Part shown: piece after piece, positions 51,181 to 59,791 of the stretch
Numbering within the stretch: the stretch's first letter is position 1
How the letters are laid out: each line of letters opens with the position of its first letter
Source of the DNA: an uncultured Allobosea sp.
Lineage (GTDB): Bacteria; Pseudomonadota; Alphaproteobacteria; Rhizobiales; Beijerinckiaceae
NCBI RefSeq assembly: GCF_945957345.1
Contig: NZ_CAMFKW010000035.1
Span: 1 to 62,686, forward strand
Direction: 5' to 3'
Length of the DNA: 62,686 nt
Made by a program: the position numbers and the translations under genes
Notes under the pieces: generated by a model
The model's input: only the letters and a program-made list of their open reading frames with translations
What the model was told of the DNA's origin: nothing
Databases searched by the model: none

Positions 51181-52155
51181 TCACTGCCCGGTGACACCGG
51201 CCTTCTTGATGACCGGTCCCCACTTGTCGAGCTCGGCCTGGAGATGCCTGCGCAGCGCGTCCGGCGTCGCACGCTCCGCCGAGACGGCTTCCGCACCGAG
51301 CTTGCCGAAGCTGTCGCGGACGCTCTTGTCCTTCAGGGCGGCGTCCAGCGTAGCGACCAGCTTGTCGATCACGGGTCTCGGCGTGCCCTTCGGCGCGAAC
51401 AGCCCGTACCAGATCGAGAGGTCGAAGCCGGGCAGCCCCGCCTTGTCGGCGGTCGGCAGCTTCGGCAGCGCCTTGGCCGGCTCCTTGCCGGTGACGGCAT
51501 AGGCCTTGATCGTGCCGGCCTCGACATTGGGGACGACGTTGACGATCTGGTCGCAGATGAAGTCGACCTGCTCGCCGATCAGATCGTTCATCGCCGGCCC
51601 GCTGCCGCGATAGGCCACCTGCGTCAGCTTGACGCCTGCCGCATCGGCGAAGAGCAGGCCGCACAGATGCGAGGCCGAGCCGACGCCGGCATGCGCGTAG
51701 GTCGTCTTGTCGGCGTTCTGCTTCACATAGGCGATGAGCTCGGCGAAGCTCTGGGGAGCGAGTTGCTTCCGCGCGACGAAGACCGAGGGCAGCTCGGCGA
51801 CGAGGCCGATCGGCTCGAAATCCTTCATCACGTCGTATTTCAGGTTCGGGTAGAGGAACGGATTGGTCGCCTGGCTGACATGGATCAGCAGCAGCATATG
51901 CCCGTCCGGAGGCGCCGAAGCGACCCGCGCGCTGCCGATCGTGCCGCCCGCGCCGGCGATGTTCTCCACGACGACTTGCTGCTTGAGGGGGCCGCTCATC
52001 GCCTGCGCCAGGATGCGCGTCAGCGTGTCGCCGGGCCCGCCCGCGGCGTAGGGCATCACCATCGAGATCGGCTTGCTCGGGAAATCCTGCGCCAAGAGGG
52101 GCGGCGAGGCGGCGAGGACAAGGCCGGCGGCCAGACTGAGGATTGCAGCTTTCAT
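51181..52155 (-). CDS. Tripartite tricarboxylate transporter binding protein (Bug/TctC family)
   Basis: A 324-residue periplasmic receptor: signal peptide (ILSLAAGLVLAASPPLLA), then the Bug fold with PSKPISMVMPYAAGGPGDTL at the mature N-terminus and YRGSGPAMNDLIGEQVDF for the ligand loops. No TctA or TctB membrane genes are present in the window, so it is an orphan receptor that either uses membrane parts encoded elsewhere or acts as a sensor. Ligands of the family are mostly carboxylates; a tartrate- or muconate-like dicarboxylate would match its neighbours. Confidence 0.92.
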   Translation of the reverse strand: MKAAILSLAAGLVLAASPPLLAQDFPSKPISMVMPYAAGGPGDTLTRILAQAMSGPLKQQVVVENIAGAGGTIGSARVASAPPDGHMLLLIHVSQATNPFLYPNLKYDVMKDFEPIGLVAELPSVFVARKQLAPQSFAELIAYVKQNADKTTYAHAGVGSASHLCGLLFADAAGVKLTQVAYRGSGPAMNDLIGEQVDFICDQIVNVVPNVEAGTIKAYAVTGKEPAKALPKLPTADKAGLPGFDLSIWYGLFAPKGTPRPVIDKLVATLDAALKDKSVRDSFGKLGAEAVSAERATPDALRRHLQAELDKWGPVIKKAGVTGQ

Positions 52156-52230
52156 GGTCGTTCTTCCCTGTGAGATGTCGATTGGCGGGACGCTCTTGCG
52201 GCGCCTTGCGATGCGGTCGGTTCGAAGAAC

Positions 52231-53598
52231 TCAGGCCGCGGACCGTGCGGCGGCGGATGATTTCCCGAGCACCCGGTCGATCATCTCCCCGGCGAGGCCG
52301 AGATAGTTCGCCGGGTCGCAGCAGCGCTCGATCTCTTCGCGGCTGCCGAGCGCCTCCACCACTTCCGGTATGCCGGCGAGGATGTCGGCGAGGCGCCCGC
52401 CATGCTCGATCGCCTGCCGGCAGGCGCCGTAGACGACGTCATGCGCATGCTGGCGGCCGAGCCTGGGCGCCGCCGCCATCATCACCGCTTCGGCCACGAT
52501 CAGCCCGCCGGTGAGGTCGAGATTGGCGCGCATGCGCTGCTCGTGGACGACGAGCCCGCCGAGCATGAAGTTCGCATTGGCGAGCGCGGAAGCCGTCAGC
52601 AGGAAGCTTTCCGGCAGGGCGATCCATTCCAGGTGCCAGGGCCCGGTCGCTCGCTCGAAATCATGGATCATGCCGTCAAGCATGGTCGCGACGTGCTGGC
52701 GCACGGCCTTGGCTGCCGCGAGGATGAGTTCGCTGGAGATCGGATTGCGCTTCTGCGGCATGGTCGAGGAGGCGCCGCGCCCCGGCACGAAGGGCTCGGA
52801 GACCTCGCCGAACTCCGTTGCCATCATCAGCATGACGTCGGTGGCGATCTTGGCGAGCGAGCCGGTGATCAGGCCGAGCAGCGAGACCGCCTCGGCGAGG
52901 CCGTCACGCGCGACATGCCAGGTGATCGCGGGCTGGCCGAGCCCGAGCTCCTCGCAGAACAGGCGCTGCATCTCGAGCCCACCCGCACCGACCGAGGCAA
53001 GCGTCCCGGCCGCGCCCGAGAATTCGCCGACCAGTACGCGCGGCCTGAGCTGCCGAAGGCGCTCCTGGTGCCGCTCGATGCCGGAGAGCCAGATCGCCGC
53101 CTTGTAGCCGAAGGTGATCGGCAGGGCCTGCTGCAGATGCGTGCGCCCCGCCATCGGAGTGTCGCGGTACTTGGCCGCGAGACCGGCCAGATTCGTCGCG
53201 AGCGTGGCCAGATCGCGCTCGACGAGATCGAGGGCTGCGCGCAGCTGCAGCACGTTCGCCGTATCCATGATGTCCTGGGTGGTCGCGCCCCAATGGACGA
53301 AGCCCCCGGCCTCGCCGGCTGCCTCGGAAAGCTGGTGCACCAGCGGCAGGATCGGATAGCCGACGATCTCGGTTTCGCGCCGCAGCCGGTCGAAATCCAC
53401 GACGAGATTGCGCCCGGCTTCGTCGATCGCGGTGGCGGCACGGGCGGGAATGGCACCGCAACGGGCCTGGGCGCGGGCGAGCGCGCGCTCGGCTTCGATA
53501 TAGCGGGCGACCAGGGCGTCGTCCGCGAAGACGGCCCGCATCTCGGCCGTGCCGAACATGTCGCGGAACAGCCGCGAGTCGAAAACGGTGCTGGTCAC
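52231..53598 (-). CDS. Aspartase/fumarase-superfamily lyase, 3-carboxymuconate cycloisomerase (PcaB)-like
   Basis: About 455 residues, nearly all helical. The superfamily signature is GRGASSTMPQKRNPIS, and THLQQALPITFGYKAAIW is the second conserved region. The GTG at 53598 leads into TSTVFDSRLFRDMFGTAEMR, the usual N-terminus, and GGGAAAG precedes it; an ATG at 53628 would lie inside the operator. PcaB-like enzymes cyclise 3-carboxy-cis,cis-muconate in the protocatechuate branch, but relatives cleave or form C-N bonds. Without other pca genes here the exact reaction stays open. Confidence 0.85.
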   Translation of the reverse strand: MTSTVFDSRLFRDMFGTAEMRAVFADDALVARYIEAERALARAQARCGAIPARAATAIDEAGRNLVVDFDRLRRETEIVGYPILPLVHQLSEAAGEAGGFVHWGATTQDIMDTANVLQLRAALDLVERDLATLATNLAGLAAKYRDTPMAGRTHLQQALPITFGYKAAIWLSGIERHQERLRQLRPRVLVGEFSGAAGTLASVGAGGLEMQRLFCEELGLGQPAITWHVARDGLAEAVSLLGLITGSLAKIATDVMLMMATEFGEVSEPFVPGRGASSTMPQKRNPISSELILAAAKAVRQHVATMLDGMIHDFERATGPWHLEWIALPESFLLTASALANANFMLGGLVVHEQRMRANLDLTGGLIVAEAVMMAAAPRLGRQHAHDVVYGACRQAIEHGGRLADILAGIPEVVEALGSREEIERCCDPANYLGLAGEMIDRVLGKSSAAARSAA

Positions 53599-53614
53599 GA
53601 GCTTTCCCGAGCTT

Positions 53615-53660
53615 ATTTGTCCGTACATTTATACATGTACGGACAAATCTGCGCTGTCAA
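53615..53660 (-). promoter_or_regulatory. GntR-type operator overlapping the lyase promoter
   Basis: ATTTGTCCGTACAT (53615-53628) and its exact complement ATGTACGGACAAAT (53635-53648) are 14-bp arms around a 6-base centre. On the coding (minus) strand TTGACA (53660-53655) precedes it and TATAAA (53633-53628) lies across its centre, so a bound regulator would block the promoter of the lyase-Bug-tartrate dehydratase genes. The GntR gene immediately upstream is the natural partner. Confidence 0.72.
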
Positions 53661-53713
53661 TAGGCTGCGCCTGGTTCCGGGACCACTCGGGATCGTAGAA
53701 GTTGGCTTGGGGG

Positions 53714-54463
53714 TCAGCCGCCCTCGGCATCGCGCCGACGCAGCCGCATTTCGTAGCTGAAGCGGTCGCCGGGATGGAGGCTGAACGTCGTGATGAAGGC
53801 GACGCCATTGGCGTCGACGTAGCGCCGCGTGATTTCGAGGGCGTGATCGCCGACGGCGGCCACCAGAGCGGCTGCGGCCACTTCGGTCAAACCGGCGGCA
53901 CGGATGGTCTGCCTGATCTCGCTGACCCGCCGCCCGCGCCGCTCCTCGATCAAAGCGGCAAGCGCGTGGCGATAGCCGGGCAGTTCCTCGCGGATGAGAG
54001 CGGCATATTCATTGTCGATGTAGACGTCCGTCCAGCAGATCGGAGCCGCCGTCTCGTCGTCGGTGCTGACGCGGATGGTCGAGATGTGGAGCCAGCGCCC
54101 TCCGGGGCGCGATTGCAGCCGTCCGGCCAGTTGATCGTCCGCGACGATGTCGTTGATCTCCAGGACCCGTCGCTCGGTCGCATCAGCGTACTGCAAGAGG
54201 TCGTCGAAGGTGCCGAGAGACTGATTGTAGCCGGCGCCGGCGGAAGGCGGGCGTCGAGCCTCCACCCGCGTCCCTGCCCCCCTGCGCCGGCTGATGATGC
54301 CGAGCTGCTGTAATTGCAGCAGCGCCGCCCGCACAGTGGACCGGCTGACCTTGTGCAGCTCGGCCAGTTCGGGCTCCGGCGGCAACAGGTCGCCGACGGG
54401 ATATTCGCCCTTGGCAATCTGATCCAGGAGCGTGGTGGCCAGCAACAGATAGCGCGGGCTCAA
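53714..54463 (-). CDS. GntR-family regulator, HutC/UTRA type
   Basis: A 249-residue protein with an N-terminal winged helix (EPELAELHKVSRSTVRAALL) and a C-terminal UTRA ligand domain (RYVDANGVAFITTFSLHPGD). It stands directly upstream of the large palindrome at 53615-53648 and on the same strand as the genes it would control. UTRA regulators usually sense a small metabolite of the pathway; a carboxylate intermediate is likely here. Confidence 0.9.
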   Translation of the reverse strand: MSPRYLLLATTLLDQIAKGEYPVGDLLPPEPELAELHKVSRSTVRAALLQLQQLGIISRRRGAGTRVEARRPPSAGAGYNQSLGTFDDLLQYADATERRVLEINDIVADDQLAGRLQSRPGGRWLHISTIRVSTDDETAAPICWTDVYIDNEYAALIREELPGYRHALAALIEERRGRRVSEIRQTIRAAGLTEVAAAALVAAVGDHALEITRRYVDANGVAFITTFSLHPGDRFSYEMRLRRRDAEGG

Positions 54464-54819
54464 ATCGAAGGTTCCGTTCTCTTTGCGGTGCGATCAATCG
54501 ATCCCGTTTCGTGCAAAATCGCGGCAAATGCCAGCCGTGTTTTCCGGGAAGCGTTCGCGGGTAGAGAGAGACAGACGCCGAGGGAAACCAGTATCGCCGG
54601 CTCAAGACTTAGCGCGACGACGGTCAGACGCGTCCGACTTCGGCGCTTCGCGATGTGCTGGGGATTTCCGAGCCGCAAGGGAGCTTCACGTCGACGGCTC
54701 CGGCATTTCCTCGCAAATTTAACACTGGCGTCATTTTTGCCGAGCGCTTCCTGAGATGCGACAGCGGCGGACCCGCATTACGGCATCCGCTCCCAAGCCG
54801 CGCCGTCGCGCCGTGATTG
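54464..54819. other. Non-coding interval between the GntR operon and the LysR regulon
   Basis: About 355 bases in which no open frame looks like a real protein. It should contain the promoter of the GntR gene (minus strand) on its left side. No repeats or strong hairpins were seen. Confidence 0.4.
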
Positions 54820-54861
54820 ATGAGCAAACCTCATAGACCTTATCTAATCAGACAATCTAAT
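54820..54861 (+). promoter_or_regulatory. LysR-box promoter, site A
   Basis: ATGAG-CAAAC-CTCAT (54820-54834) is an inverted repeat containing T-N11-A, followed after 21 bases by TCTAAT (54856-54861). Three more sites in the next 8 kb have the same layout. It points toward the carboxymuconolactone decarboxylase-like gene at 55016. No -35 box is obvious, as expected for activator-dependent promoters. Confidence 0.65.
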
Positions 54862-55015
54862 CACGGCTGAATTCCACGATAGCATGTGATGTCGCGAGCG
54901 AAGCCGTAAGACGACGCCGAACTTCCCCATTGCTTCCCTGTACCGATCAGCCACGAATTGATCGGTGACGGCATCGATCGAAAACTCGCAGTGGGCTTCG
55001 CCAGGAGAAGGTCGT

Positions 55016-55807
55016 ATGAAGATAATCGCCGCAACACTTTTTCTCGCCGCAACGGCCGTCCCTTCATTCGCGCAGAATGCAGACGGAAGCCAGAATGCGC
55101 CATCGAGGACGCCTCTCCTGACCGACAGCAATTTCGAGGCCGTGTCGCCGGCGCTCGACCGCTATATTCGAGAAGCGATCCTCGGCGATCTGTGGCAGCG
55201 GCCGCAGCTGTCGCCGCGAGACCGCAGCGTCGTGACACTGGCGGTTCTGATCTCCCGCAACCAAACCGTCGAGTTGCCGTTCCATCTTCGCCGGGCCTTA
55301 GACAATGGCGTGAAGCCCCGCGAGATCTCCGAGATCATCACGCATCTCGCCTTCTATTCCGGCCTCGGAAACGCCACTTCCGTCATCCTTCTGGCGAAGG
55401 AGGCCTTCACGGAGCGCGGCATCGGCGCTGAGCAGCTTCCGGCGGCATCGCCGCAACTCCTGCCGATCGACCAGGCGGCCGAAGCGCAACGTGCCGCGGG
55501 CGTCGAGCGAAATGTCGGTCCCGTGTCGCCTGGCCTCGTGCAGTTCACCGGCGACCTCCTCTTCAAGAATCTCTGGCTGCGCCCCGATCTCGCACCGCGA
55601 GACCGCAGCCTGATCACGGTGGCAAGCCTCATCTCCAACGGGCATGTCGGCCAGATCTCGTTCCACCTCAACAAAGCCATGGACAACGGATTGACTCGCG
55701 AACAGGTAGGCGAAGTCATCGCGCATGTCGCCTTCTATGCCGGCTGGCCGAATGCTTTCTCGGCGGTTCCGGTCGTGGCCGAGGTCTTCAAGGGCCGCCC
55801 GGGCTGA
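55016..55807 (+). CDS. Exported carboxymuconolactone decarboxylase-family protein (two domains)
   Basis: About 263 residues: signal peptide (IIAATLFLAATAVPSFAQ) and two tandem CMD domains. DLWQRPQLSPRDRSVVTLAV and NLWLRPDLAPRDRSLITVAS show the internal duplication, as do ITHLAFYSGLGNA and IAHVAFYAGWPNA. Neither domain has the CxxC of AhpD peroxidases, so a peroxidase role is unlikely. GGAGAAGG precedes the ATG at 55016. Export is odd for this family. It is probably the first member of the LysR regulon through site A. Confidence 0.88.
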   Translation: MKIIAATLFLAATAVPSFAQNADGSQNAPSRTPLLTDSNFEAVSPALDRYIREAILGDLWQRPQLSPRDRSVVTLAVLISRNQTVELPFHLRRALDNGVKPREISEIITHLAFYSGLGNATSVILLAKEAFTERGIGAEQLPAASPQLLPIDQAAEAQRAAGVERNVGPVSPGLVQFTGDLLFKNLWLRPDLAPRDRSLITVASLISNGHVGQISFHLNKAMDNGLTREQVGEVIAHVAFYAGWPNAFSAVPVVAEVFKGRPG

Positions 55808-55880
55808 GCCGGCAGCGCGATCCAGACATGCCCGGGCGACCGCCCGTGCGAGCGGCGTCGTGGTATTCTGCGATTGGCTC

Positions 55881-56777
55881 CTAGCCGCGTCGGGTGCGCA
55901 AGGCGTCGACCAACAACGAGAAGGCCGGCGAGGACTGGCGCCGACTTGGATAGTAGATCTGATATCCGTCCCAGGCAGGACACCAGTCCTCGAGGACACG
56001 CACGAGCTGGCCGCTTGCGATATGGGACTCGGCGATGTCTTCCGGCATATGGGCGATGCCGAGGCCGTCCACGCATGCCCTCAGAACCTGAAAGATGCTG
56101 TTGAAGATCACCCGACCCTCGACGCGAACCCGCAATTCCCGCCCGTTCTTCTCGAATTCCCAAGCATAGATCCCGCCATGCGTCGGCAGGCGCAGGGCGA
56201 TGCAGGAATGCTGGGTGAGGTCCTGGGGAACCTTCGGCCTAGGGTAGCGCTCGAAATAGGAAGGCGCCGCGACGACCGCGAAACGGACATCGGGGCCAAT
56301 CCGCACCGAGATCATGTCCTTGGCCACCTGTTCGCCGAGCCGGACGCCTGCATCGAAACGTTCGGCGACGATGTCGGTCAGGCCATAGTCGATGACGAGT
56401 TCCACCTTGATGTCGGGGTAATCGAGCAGGAACGTCTTCAGCTTCGGCCAAAGGATCGTCTCGATCGCATAATCGGTGGCCGTGATCCGGATCGTACCGG
56501 TCGGTTTCTCGCGTAGTTCGCTCAGCGCCTCGATCTCCGCTTCGATCTCTTCGAAGCGCGGCCCCAGGGTTTGAAGGAGCCGCTCCCCGGCTTCCGTCGG
56601 CGAGACGCTGCGCGTCGTGCGGGTCAGCAGACGAATGCCGAGCCTGGCTTCCAGATGCCGGATCGTATGGCTGAGCGCCGATTGGGAGACGCCGACCTTG
56701 GCCGCGGCTCTGGTGAAACTGCGTTCTCGCGCGACCGCCAGGAAGGCAAGGAAATCATTGACGTTGATACGCGACAA
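55881..56777 (-). CDS. LysR-family transcriptional regulator of the 54.8-62.7 kb cluster
   Basis: About 298 residues: NVNDFLAFLAVARERSFTRA with recognition helix GVSQSALSHTIRHLEARLG, then an effector domain. The TTG at 56777 has AGGAGG nine bases upstream and gives the usual N-terminal length; an in-frame ATG at 56795 lacks a site. The ribosome site is part of an 18-bp palindrome (56787-56804), and a fifth ATGAG-N5-CTCAT box covers the same bases, so autoregulation is likely. Homologues of this subgroup often drive divergent oxidoreductase genes. Confidence 0.88.
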   Translation of the reverse strand: MSRINVNDFLAFLAVARERSFTRAAAKVGVSQSALSHTIRHLEARLGIRLLTRTTRSVSPTEAGERLLQTLGPRFEEIEAEIEALSELREKPTGTIRITATDYAIETILWPKLKTFLLDYPDIKVELVIDYGLTDIVAERFDAGVRLGEQVAKDMISVRIGPDVRFAVVAAPSYFERYPRPKVPQDLTQHSCIALRLPTHGGIYAWEFEKNGRELRVRVEGRVIFNSIFQVLRACVDGLGIAHMPEDIAESHIASGQLVRVLEDWCPAWDGYQIYYPSRRQSSPAFSLLVDALRTRRG

Positions 56778-56780
56778 ATC

Positions 56781-56804
56781 ATGAGTCCTCCTCATATGAG
56801 GAGG
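56781..56804. promoter_or_regulatory. Operator-like box and palindrome over the LysR translation start (site E)
   Basis: ATGAG-TCCTC-CTCAT (56781-56795) matches the boxes at 54820, 56880, 58736 and 62176. It overlaps CCTCCTCATATGAGGAGG (56787-56804), a perfect 18-bp palindrome whose minus-strand copy contains the LysR ribosome site. No TCTAAT hexamer is placed at the usual distance, so this copy probably represses rather than activates. Confidence 0.55.
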
Positions 56805-56879
56805 CATGATTAAGTGCAGACTGGCAAGGTGCGAGCCATTCACGCTTCGCTGAAGCGATCATGTAACGGACCGCGATTG

Positions 56880-56921
56880 ATGAGAACCTTTCATAGGCCC
56901 TTGCACGGCTGACCGGGTAGT
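56880..56921 (+). promoter_or_regulatory. LysR-box promoter, site B
   Basis: ATGAG-AACCT-TTCAT (56880-56894) has one arm mismatch but keeps T-N11-A. A weak GGTAGT hexamer (56916-56921) stands at the same 21-base distance as in sites A, C and D. It lies in the divergent interval between the LysR gene and the P460 cytochrome gene. Confidence 0.5.
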
Positions 56922-57023
56922 TCACCGGAAAACCTGCGCCCAGAATGCCTGTAACGCGTGGAGTGTCCGGGAGACGGAGCTCTTCGCGAGCATCTCGCCC
57001 CGCCCGAAAGTGAGACATTCCTG

Positions 57024-57506
57024 ATGGACGCCGTCAAACATGGAGCTCTGGCCATAAGCAGTGCGGCCGTTTCGTTCAGCGCCCTGGCGATCGTCGGGGC
57101 CCTCAGCGCCCTTGCCGCAAACGAGCGCGTGGCCTTCCCGCAAGATTATGCGGCCGGTGTCCATTACACGACCGTCAACCGGGGCAGTGTGCGCGAGGAA
57201 ATATTCACGAGCCGGGAGGCGATCGAGGCCGCCAGGAACGGCATGCCTCTGCCCGACGGCACCGTCATCGCCATGGAGGACTATCGCGGCGGCAAGCTCT
57301 ACCGCTATGTCGTCATGGAGAAGCGCGCCGGCTGGGGCGAGGCCTATCCGGCCAATGTCCGGGCTGGCGACTGGGAGTTTCGCGAGTTCCGGCCCGACCG
57401 GACGCCGAACCGCGACGAGGACGGCTCGCGCTGCATGAGCTGCCATCGTCCACAGGCGAGCAAGGACTTCGTATTCACCTACGATCGGATGCAGGCGGCG
57501 CGCTGA
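57024..57506 (+). CDS. Exported cytochrome P460-family haem protein
   Basis: About 160 residues with an N-terminal export helix (SSAAVSFSALAIVGALSALAA) and a C-terminal haem c motif CMSCH in GSRCMSCHRPQASKDFVFTY. The middle contains GVHYTTVNRGSVREEIFTSR, typical of the P460 family, whose best-known members oxidise hydroxylamine; others bind NO or are uncharacterised. The ATG at 57024 is preceded by a weak GTGAGA. Its stop overlaps the start of the MFS gene (TGATG). Confidence 0.85.
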   Translation: MDAVKHGALAISSAAVSFSALAIVGALSALAANERVAFPQDYAAGVHYTTVNRGSVREEIFTSREAIEAARNGMPLPDGTVIAMEDYRGGKLYRYVVMEKRAGWGEAYPANVRAGDWEFREFRPDRTPNRDEDGSRCMSCHRPQASKDFVFTYDRMQAAR

Positions 57507-58713
57507 TGGCGGACGGTGTCGAATGGCCACGCCGGCTTGGCTTCGTCGCGGCGGCAACTTCGCTCGTGGCGGCCTTCGCGGCATCGGCCGCTCCGATCCC
57601 GCTCTACGGCCTCTATCGCGCATCGGCGGGGCTCACCTATGGCGATCTGTCGCTGACAGCGGTCGCGTACTTTGCCGGCGCGGTGATGGCACTTCTCGTC
57701 TTCGGACGGCTGTCGAACCATCTCGGTCGTCGTCCCGTCGTCCTTCTCTCGCTCGGCTTCGCGGCGGTCGCATCCCTGATCCTTCTCGATGTCTCCATCG
57801 CAACCCCATTGGTCGTCGGAAGGGTGCTGCTGGGCCTTGCTTGTGGTCTCGCATCCAGCGCCACGGCAGCCTTCGTCGTCGACAATGCGCCCGCAAATCC
57901 GCCCTGGCTCGCGGCCGCGGTGTCGAGCAGCGCGCCGATGGTCGGGCTGACGTTGGGCGCACTCGGCTCGGGCGCTCTGGCTGAATTCGGCACGGCACCG
58001 CGGACGCTCCCTTACCTGTTCGTCATCGCCGCTCTGCTCGCCAGCGCCTGCCTGGTCGTCGCAAGCCCCGAGACGGGCTCGCTCCGTCCCGGCGTCCTGG
58101 CATCCCTGCGGCCGACCATCGGACTTCCGCGCGCAAGCCGTCGGCTGTTCCCGGTCGCAAGCTGCACCTTCGTCGCCACTTGGGCATTCGGAGGCTTCTA
58201 TCAGGCGTTCGGCCCGTCGATCGCAAGCGACCAGCTCGGCTCGACGAAGCGTTGATCTCGGCGGCCGTCTTCTCGTCCCTGATGGCTCCGAGCGCGATCG
58301 GCGGGCCGCTGGCCGGACGGCTGACGCCCGCCGGCGCGCAACGGGCAGGCATGGTCGCTTTCACCATGGCGATCGTCGGCGTGCTGCTCTCGCTGCGCGC
58401 AGCAGCCGTCGTTCCCTTCCTCGCGGCGAGCGCTCTCGCCGGCGGGGCACAGGGCGCGACGCTGACCGGCAGCATCCGCGCCCTGCTTGCTGAGGCAAAG
58501 CCGGGCGAACGAGCGGGAGCCTTCGCCGTCATCTTCGCGACCTCCTACAGCGGAGCGGCGATCCCATCCTTCCTTGCCGGTCAGTTTTCGTGCGTGGCCA
58601 GCCTGCTGGAGATCGCCGGCGGCTACGGCGTCCTCGCCGTCCTGGCGACCATCGTCACGCTGATTGCCGCGCGCAATCCTGGCCGTGCAGAAGACGAGCG
58701 GGGCGACACCTGA
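57506..58713 (+). pseudogene. MFS transporter, split by a frameshift
   Basis: The first 249 codons encode six to seven transmembrane helices with the MFS loop GRLSNHLGRRPVVLLSLGFA, ending prematurely at 58255 (QLGSTKR, stop). From about 58245 the next frame continues with ALISAAVFSSLMAPSAIGG and the remaining helices to the stop at 58713. Together they make one normal MFS protein of about 400 residues. A single lost base near 58240-58250 explains the shift. It could be a real mutation or a sequencing error; if real, the exporter of this cluster is dead. Confidence 0.8.
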
Positions 58714-58735
58714 AGCATGGTCGGTGGATGGATTT

Positions 58736-58777
58736 ATGAGAACTCCTCATGGGCCTTTGCGAATTGCCCCGCCTAAT
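58736..58777 (+). promoter_or_regulatory. LysR-box promoter, site C
   Basis: ATGAG-AACTC-CTCAT (58736-58750) is a perfect inverted repeat with T-N11-A, followed after 21 bases by CCTAAT (58772-58777). It lies just after the MFS stop and before the cupin gene, so it gives the second half of the cluster its own LysR-dependent promoter. Confidence 0.62.
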
Positions 58778-58863
58778 GGTGCTCCGGCTCCTCGTTATAT
58801 TGTGATCAGCTCAATGACGAAGGTGGCGGGAACGCGCGAGCGCTCGTGCCGGGAGTGGTGATC

Positions 58864-59259
58864 ATGGATATCAAGAGAGTTGGCTCCCAGCCGTCCGGCA
58901 AGGGTCCGGATGCCTGGTTCACGGGGATCGTGCGCGTCGATCCCCTGTTCCAGGTGAACAGCCCTGCGCGTGCGGCCGGGGCGAGCGTGACGTTCGAGCC
59001 GGGAGCGCGCACGGCATGGCACACCCATCCGCTCGGACAGACCCTCATCGTGACGGCGGGGCTTGGCCGCGTGCAGCGCGAGGGCGGTCCGATCGAGGAG
59101 ATCCGCCCGGGCGACGTCGTCTGGTTCCCGCCTGGAGAAAAACACTGGCACGGGGCGTCGCCGACCGTCGCCATGACGCATATCGCCATCGAGGAGCAAC
59201 TCGACGGGAAGATGGTCGACTGGCTGGAGAAGGTGACGGACGCCGAATATGGCGCTTGA
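58864..59259 (+). CDS. Cupin-domain protein, (R)-mandelonitrile lyase-like family
   Basis: About 131 residues forming one cupin barrel. The metal-binding motif is [12 protein letters not shown] plus [11 protein letters not shown], the arrangement found in manganese cupins annotated as mandelonitrile lyases. The ATG at 58864 follows GGGAG. It has no signal peptide. The next gene starts within its last codons. A second, exported relative begins at 62444, so the cluster had two such cupins. The physiological reaction of this group is unknown in most bacteria. Confidence 0.88.
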   Translation: MDIKRVGSQPSGKGPDAWFTGIVRVDPLFQVNSPARAAGASVTFEPGARTAWHTHPLGQTLIVTAGLGRVQREGGPIEEIRPGDVVWFPPGEKHWHGASPTVAMTHIAIEEQLDGKMVDWLEKVTDAEYGA

Positions 59260-59791
59260 GGGAAGGGACGGCGGCGGCCGTTCGTATCGCGGCGGCAATG
59301 GCCTGCAATCCACGGCCTTGATCGTCGCCGCCTGCCTGACGTTGAACTCCGCTGTGGCAGAAACCCGCAGCCCGATATCCGCTACGCGGACGGTCGCTCA
59401 GGTGGGAGGCAAATGGATGACGGCGATGAAAATACGGATGACCGTCAACGGAAAGGTCGCGACCGCGACGCTGGACGACACGCCCGCCGCCCGCGACTTC
59501 GCGTCCTTGCTACCGCTGTCCCTCACCCTGACCGATTATGCCTCGACCGAGAAGGTCAGCAGCCTCCCACGACGCCTGTCGCAAGAGGATGCGCCGGCCG
59601 GCCACGATCCTGCGGCCGGCGACATCACCTACTACGCGCCATGGGGAAACCTTGCGATCTTCTATCGCGATTTCGGCTATTCGCCCAGCCTGATCAGGCT
59701 CGGAACCATCGATAGCGGAATCGAGGCGCTGCACCAGTCCGGCTCTCTCCAGACGACGATCGAGGTCGTCGCACCGCGGAGAGGCCGCTGA
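59249..59791 (+). CDS. Exported cyclophilin-like fold protein
   Basis: A 180-residue protein with a possible signal peptide ([18 protein letters not shown]) and a C-terminal domain [20 protein letters not shown] followed by [20 protein letters not shown], the pattern of the cyclophilin-like family found as flavodoxin-associated or stand-alone proteins. It overlaps the cupin gene by about ten bases and the DUF2255 gene by one base, so all three are translationally coupled. Isomerase activity is not established for the family. Confidence 0.75.
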   Translation: MALEGRDGGGRSYRGGNGLQSTALIVAACLTLNSAVAETRSPISATRTVAQVGGKWMTAMKIRMTVNGKVATATLDDTPAARDFASLLPLSLTLTDYASTEKVSSLPRRLSQEDAPAGHDPAAGDITYYAPWGNLAIFYRDFGYSPSLIRLGTIDSGIEALHQSGSLQTTIEVVAPRRGR

